Source: Candidatus Cloacimonadota bacterium
GTDB lineage: Bacteria > Hydrothermota > E44-bin80
Length of the DNA stretch: 7,807 nt
Direction of reading: 5' to 3'
NCBI GenBank assembly: GCA_004376305.1
Contig: SOKD01000095.1
Location: 1-7,807, forward strand
Shown here one piece after another: positions 5,214 through 7,807 of this stretch. The notes below the pieces were generated by a model. That model worked only from the letters and a program-made list of their open reading frames with translations, searched no databases and was not told where the DNA came from. Both the position numbers and the translations under genes were made by a program. The first letter of the stretch is position 1; every line of letters starts with the position of its first letter.

Positions 5214-6914
5214 ATGATTAACCAGGAACTGTCAGAAATATTCAATACTATCGCGGATGCCCTCGAATTCAAAGGTGAAAATCCTTTTAAGATAAATGCG
5301 TACAGAAAGGCATCAAGAATTCTAAAGGACTTTTCTGAAAACCTGAGAGAATTCAGCGAAGATCATCCCCTTACATGCATATCGGGTATAGGCGACGGGA
5401 TTGCAAAAAAAATCAAGGAATACATCGCGACAGGCAAAGTATCAAAACTCGAAGAGGTGAGAAAAGATATACCAGCAGGTATCTTTGAAATGGTAAGGAT
5501 ACAATACCTTGGTCCAAAGACTCTCAAACTTGCTTACGAAAAACTCGGTGTAGGTTCCCTTAAACAATTGAAAAAGGTAATAAACGATGGAAGTCTTTCC
5601 AGGATACCGGGTATGGGTCCAAGAAAAGTCGAGCGGATAATGGATGCGATACACCTTTCCGAAACAACGCAAATGAAAAATAAACGGTTTGTCATCGGTG
5701 AACTATTTCCCGTTATTGAGGAAATCGTCTCTAAGCTCAAAAACGTTGCAGACGAGGTTGTCCCGTGCGGTTCATACAGAAGAATGAAAGAAACTCTTGG
5801 AGATATTAACCTTCTTGCCACAAGCAATCAGAAAAAAAAGGTTATCGATTTTTTCGTTTCCCTGCAAAACATTGACGAGGTCCTCAATGTTGGTCCAACG
5901 AAAGCTATAGTCCTTCTCAAGAACCCCTCGCTGCAGGTAGATCTTCGTGTTGTTAATCCAGATTCCTTTGGCGCTTCTTTACAGTACTTCACGGGTTCAA
6001 AAGCACACAATGTTGCATTGAGAACCATTGCAAAGTCCAGGGGACTCAAAATCAATGAATACGGCGTTTACAAAACAAATAGAAAGGTTGCAGGAAAAAC
6101 TGAGGAAAGCATTTACAGCAGTATAGGACTTGAATTCATTCCTCCAGAAATAAGGGAGGATACGGGTGAAATCGAGTTGGCAAAGGAACACGCATTGCCA
6201 AAAATTATTGATTACCGTGATTTCAAGGGAGATCTTCATATTCATTCAAATTATTCAGATGGAATAGAGAGTATCGCTGAGCTTGCAAATCACGCAAAAA
6301 AGATGGGCTTCAAATATATCGCGATATGTGACCACTCACGGTCGGTAACGTATGCCGGTGGGCTGTCAAAAGATAAACTTCTTGAGAAGAATGAGGAGAT
6401 TGACCGCTTAAATAAAAAGCTCAAGAATTTCACCGTTCTCAAAGGTACGGAAGTTGATATTCTCAGCAGCGGAAGGCTTGATTACCCCGATAGTATCCTG
6501 GAAACACTCGACATTGTTATTGCTGCAATCCATCAGGGGTTTCGAAGGAATGTTACTGCACGGCTCATTGATGCAATGAACAATCCACTGGTCAATATCA
6601 TTGCGCATCCTACCGGGAGGTTAATCAATATAAGGAATGGGTATGATGTTGACCTTGATAAGGTTTTTGAACAGGCTCAGAAAACGGGCACCATCCTTGA
6701 AATAAACGCGTACTATGAAAGACTTGACCTGAATGATAGACACGCAAATAAAGCAAAGTCAATGGGAATACACTTTTCAATTGGCACAGATGCCCACAAT
6801 ATCGGTATGCTCAAGTACTGGAAGCTCGGTGTGGGCATCGCCCGGAGAGCATGGCTTGAAAAGAACGATGTGATAAATTGCTATCCATTGCGAAAACTCA
6901 AAGCCATTTTATAA
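5214..6914 (+). CDS. polX: DNA polymerase/3'-5' exonuclease PolX (family X polymerase plus PHP domain)
   Basis: This 566-residue cytoplasmic repair protein has the usual length and order of bacterial PolX (gap-filling polymerase with PHP 3'-5' exonuclease/AP-processing activity). An N-terminal lyase-like domain opens with 'GENPFKINAYRKA'. Helix-hairpin-helix elements follow at about 53-71 ('ISGIGDGIAKKI'), 96-113 and 128-146 ('IPGMGPRKVERI'). The palm has 'CGSYRRMKETLGDINLLAT' (185-203), 'VDLRVV' (Asp243) and 'YFTGS' (258-262). The PHP domain has 'GDLHIHSNYSDG' (H342, H344, D349), H374, E413, H440, H465 and 'GTDAH' (D526, H528), so the metal-ligand set is complete. The oddity is residue 199: the family DxD motif reads D197-I-N199, so one of three polymerase catalytic aspartates is missing. 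No Shine-Dalgarno precedes the ATG, but the protein's start matches the family. It lies just after a terminator and 12 bases before murA, probably one transcript. Confidence 0.95.
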   Translation: MINQELSEIFNTIADALEFKGENPFKINAYRKASRILKDFSENLREFSEDHPLTCISGIGDGIAKKIKEYIATGKVSKLEEVRKDIPAGIFEMVRIQYLGPKTLKLAYEKLGVGSLKQLKKVINDGSLSRIPGMGPRKVERIMDAIHLSETTQMKNKRFVIGELFPVIEEIVSKLKNVADEVVPCGSYRRMKETLGDINLLATSNQKKKVIDFFVSLQNIDEVLNVGPTKAIVLLKNPSLQVDLRVVNPDSFGASLQYFTGSKAHNVALRTIAKSRGLKINEYGVYKTNRKVAGKTEESIYSSIGLEFIPPEIREDTGEIELAKEHALPKIIDYRDFKGDLHIHSNYSDGIESIAELANHAKKMGFKYIAICDHSRSVTYAGGLSKDKLLEKNEEIDRLNKKLKNFTVLKGTEVDILSSGRLDYPDSILETLDIVIAAIHQGFRRNVTARLIDAMNNPLVNIIAHPTGRLINIRNGYDVDLDKVFEQAQKTGTILEINAYYERLDLNDRHANKAKSMGIHFSIGTDAHNIGMLKYWKLGVGIARRAWLEKNDVINCYPLRKLKAIL

Positions 6915-6918
6915 GGAG
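6913..6918 (+). promoter_or_regulatory. Ribosome binding site of murA
   Basis: AAGGAG overlaps the polX TAA stop and lies eight bases before the murA ATG at 6927. It fixes that start and supports translation of murA from the polX message. Confidence 0.8.
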
Positions 6919-6926
6919 AAGCAGGA

Positions 6927-7807
6927 ATGGATAAATTCATTATTAAAGGAGGAATACCACTTACCGGGAGTGTAGAAATAAGCGGTGCAAAGAATGCTGC
7001 GCTTCCTATTATTGCAGCATGTTTGATTACTGAAAAACCTGTTGTACTGAAACATGTACCAAAAGCCGCTGATGTTTTTACGATGCTAAAAGCTCTTGAA
7101 ACACTCGGGTGTACCTTGCAATGGGATAGAGAAAATTTGGTCATTGATGCATCGAATGTTACATCAACAGAAGCACCGTATGATCTGGTAAAAAAAATGC
7201 GGGCTTCATACTACGTACTCGGACCACTTATTGCCAGGTTTAAGGAGGCGAAAGTATCCCTTCCAGGGGGTTGTGCACTCGGTCAGAGACCTGTTGATCT
7301 GCATATAAAAGGACTCAGGAGTCTTGGGGCAAAGGTTGACTTTAAGCATGGATATGTATCCTGCAAAGCAAAAAAACTGAAAGGTCACACCATAAACCTG
7401 AAAGGTCCTCGTGGGTCAAGTGTCTGAGCAACAATCAATGTAATGATGGCAGCAACAGGAGCATCAGGAAAGACAATTATTGAAGGAGCAGCTATGGAGC
7501 CAGAGGTAGTTGATGTAGCTAATTTTCTTATCAAGTGTGGAGCTAACATAAAAGGAACAGGAACACCCATCATTGAAATAAAAGGCCGAAAGAAGCTCAC
7601 GGGAACAGAACATACCATCATTCCTGACAGGATCGAGGCTGGAACATTCCTCATGGCTGCTGCAATAACAAAAGGTACAGTAATGCTTAAGGAGTGCGAG
7701 CCAGAACATCTCACAGCACTTATTAATCTGCTCACCGAACATGGTGCAAGGATTCAGGCAAAAAAGCATACAATCCACATAACAGCAGCAAAAGCGCCAA
7801 AACCTCT
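6927..7807 (+). CDS. murA: UDP-N-acetylglucosamine 1-carboxyvinyltransferase (MurA), interrupted by an in-frame TGA and cut by the window edge
   Basis: MurA transfers enolpyruvate from PEP to UDP-GlcNAc, the first committed step of peptidoglycan synthesis in the cytoplasm. The first 166 codons (to 7424) carry the family signatures: 'ISGAKNAALPI' with K22 and N23, 'PYDLVKKMRAS', and the loop 'LPGGCALGQRPVDLH' with catalytic Cys116 and R121. Codon 167 is TGA (7425-7427). The same frame then continues without another stop to the window end as 'ATINVMMAATGASG', 'EPEVVDVANFLIKCGA' and 'IPDRIEAGTFLMAAAITKG', all typical MurA. The stop replaces the invariant Gly of SVGAT (Gly164 in E. coli), next to residues contacting UDP-GlcNAc. 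The window holds about 293 of the usual 420 or so codons, so the downstream catalytic Asp (E. coli D305) is outside. It could be a fresh nonsense allele or a base-call error; if real, the 166-residue product lacks most of the enzyme. Family identity is certain; functional state is not. Confidence 0.9.
7425..7427 (+). other. murA: In-frame TGA at the invariant SVGAT glycine of murA
   Basis: The codon between 'GSSV' and 'ATINVMMAAT' is TGA where homologues have glycine. GGA, common in this gene, becomes TGA by one transversion. No frameshift accompanies it, and at least 126 further codons stay open in the same frame. No bacterial SECIS-like hairpin with a convincing stem follows it. Confidence 0.85.

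Noticed and set aside
5831..5839. A8 runs in polX (near 5405-5412 and 5832-5839) as slippage switches
   Set aside because: Such runs are common in A-rich coding DNA with many lysine codons, and polX is not a typical phase-variable surface gene.
7425..7427. Selenocysteine insertion at the murA TGA
   Set aside because: Selenocysteine has no role at this glycine position, and the downstream sequence offers only a weak four-base stem (ATCA 7434-7437 with TGAT 7444-7447), not a bacterial SECIS hairpin.
7443..7807. Separate gene restarting at the ATG-ATG after the murA stop (7443 or 7446)
   Set aside because: There is no Shine-Dalgarno upstream and the break falls inside a MurA domain, not at a domain boundary, so a functional split protein is unlikely.

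Overview
The window reads as a piece of a Gram-negative (diderm) bacterial chromosome with AT-leaning, A-rich coding sequence. All six protein genes lie on the + strand and are packed tightly. Evidence for a diderm: a predicted outer-membrane beta-barrel, an SLBB-type export protein, a Wzc-type polysaccharide co-polymerase/tyrosine kinase, and the peptidoglycan gene murA. I cannot assign a phylum. The barrel protein's 'GLIDIPTA' start and the mix of starts with and without Shine-Dalgarno sequences would suit an FCB-group or candidate-phylum bacterium, but that is inference. No tRNA, rRNA, CRISPR array, insertion sequence or attachment site was seen.

Region 1 (about 20-5168) looks like one self-contained operon. 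A near-consensus sigma-70 promoter (TTGACA-17-TACAAT) is preceded by a CRP-like palindrome. Four genes follow with no gaps: a minimal SLBB protein, a Wzz/BY-kinase fusion, a YjbH-like beta-barrel carrying a carboxypeptidase-regulatory-like (Ig-like) tail, and a membrane protein with a periplasmic Cache-like domain and a long cytoplasmic coiled coil. The first two junctions are ATGA overlaps, the third is TAA directly followed by ATG, and a strong rho-independent terminator follows the fourth gene. The set resembles the export and control half of an exopolysaccharide system with no glycosyltransferase, flippase or polymerase. The fourth protein, a sensor-like molecule without a known output domain, is the least familiar part.

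Region 2 (about 5165-7807) holds polX (family-X DNA polymerase fused to a PHP nuclease) and, 12 bases later behind a strong ribosome binding site, murA (UDP-GlcNAc enolpyruvyl transferase). In PolX all expected PHP metal ligands are present, but the second aspartate of the polymerase DxD motif reads as Asn (GDIN), which predicts a weakened or dead polymerase with an intact nuclease.

The murA frame is interrupted at 7425-7427 by a TGA exactly where the family has an invariant glycine (SVGAT). The same frame then continues as perfectly recognisable MurA to the window edge. A single GGA-to-TGA change explains it: sequencing error, fresh nonsense mutation or, much less likely, recoding. Three other genes here end in TGA, so a genome-wide UGA-to-glycine code is not favoured.
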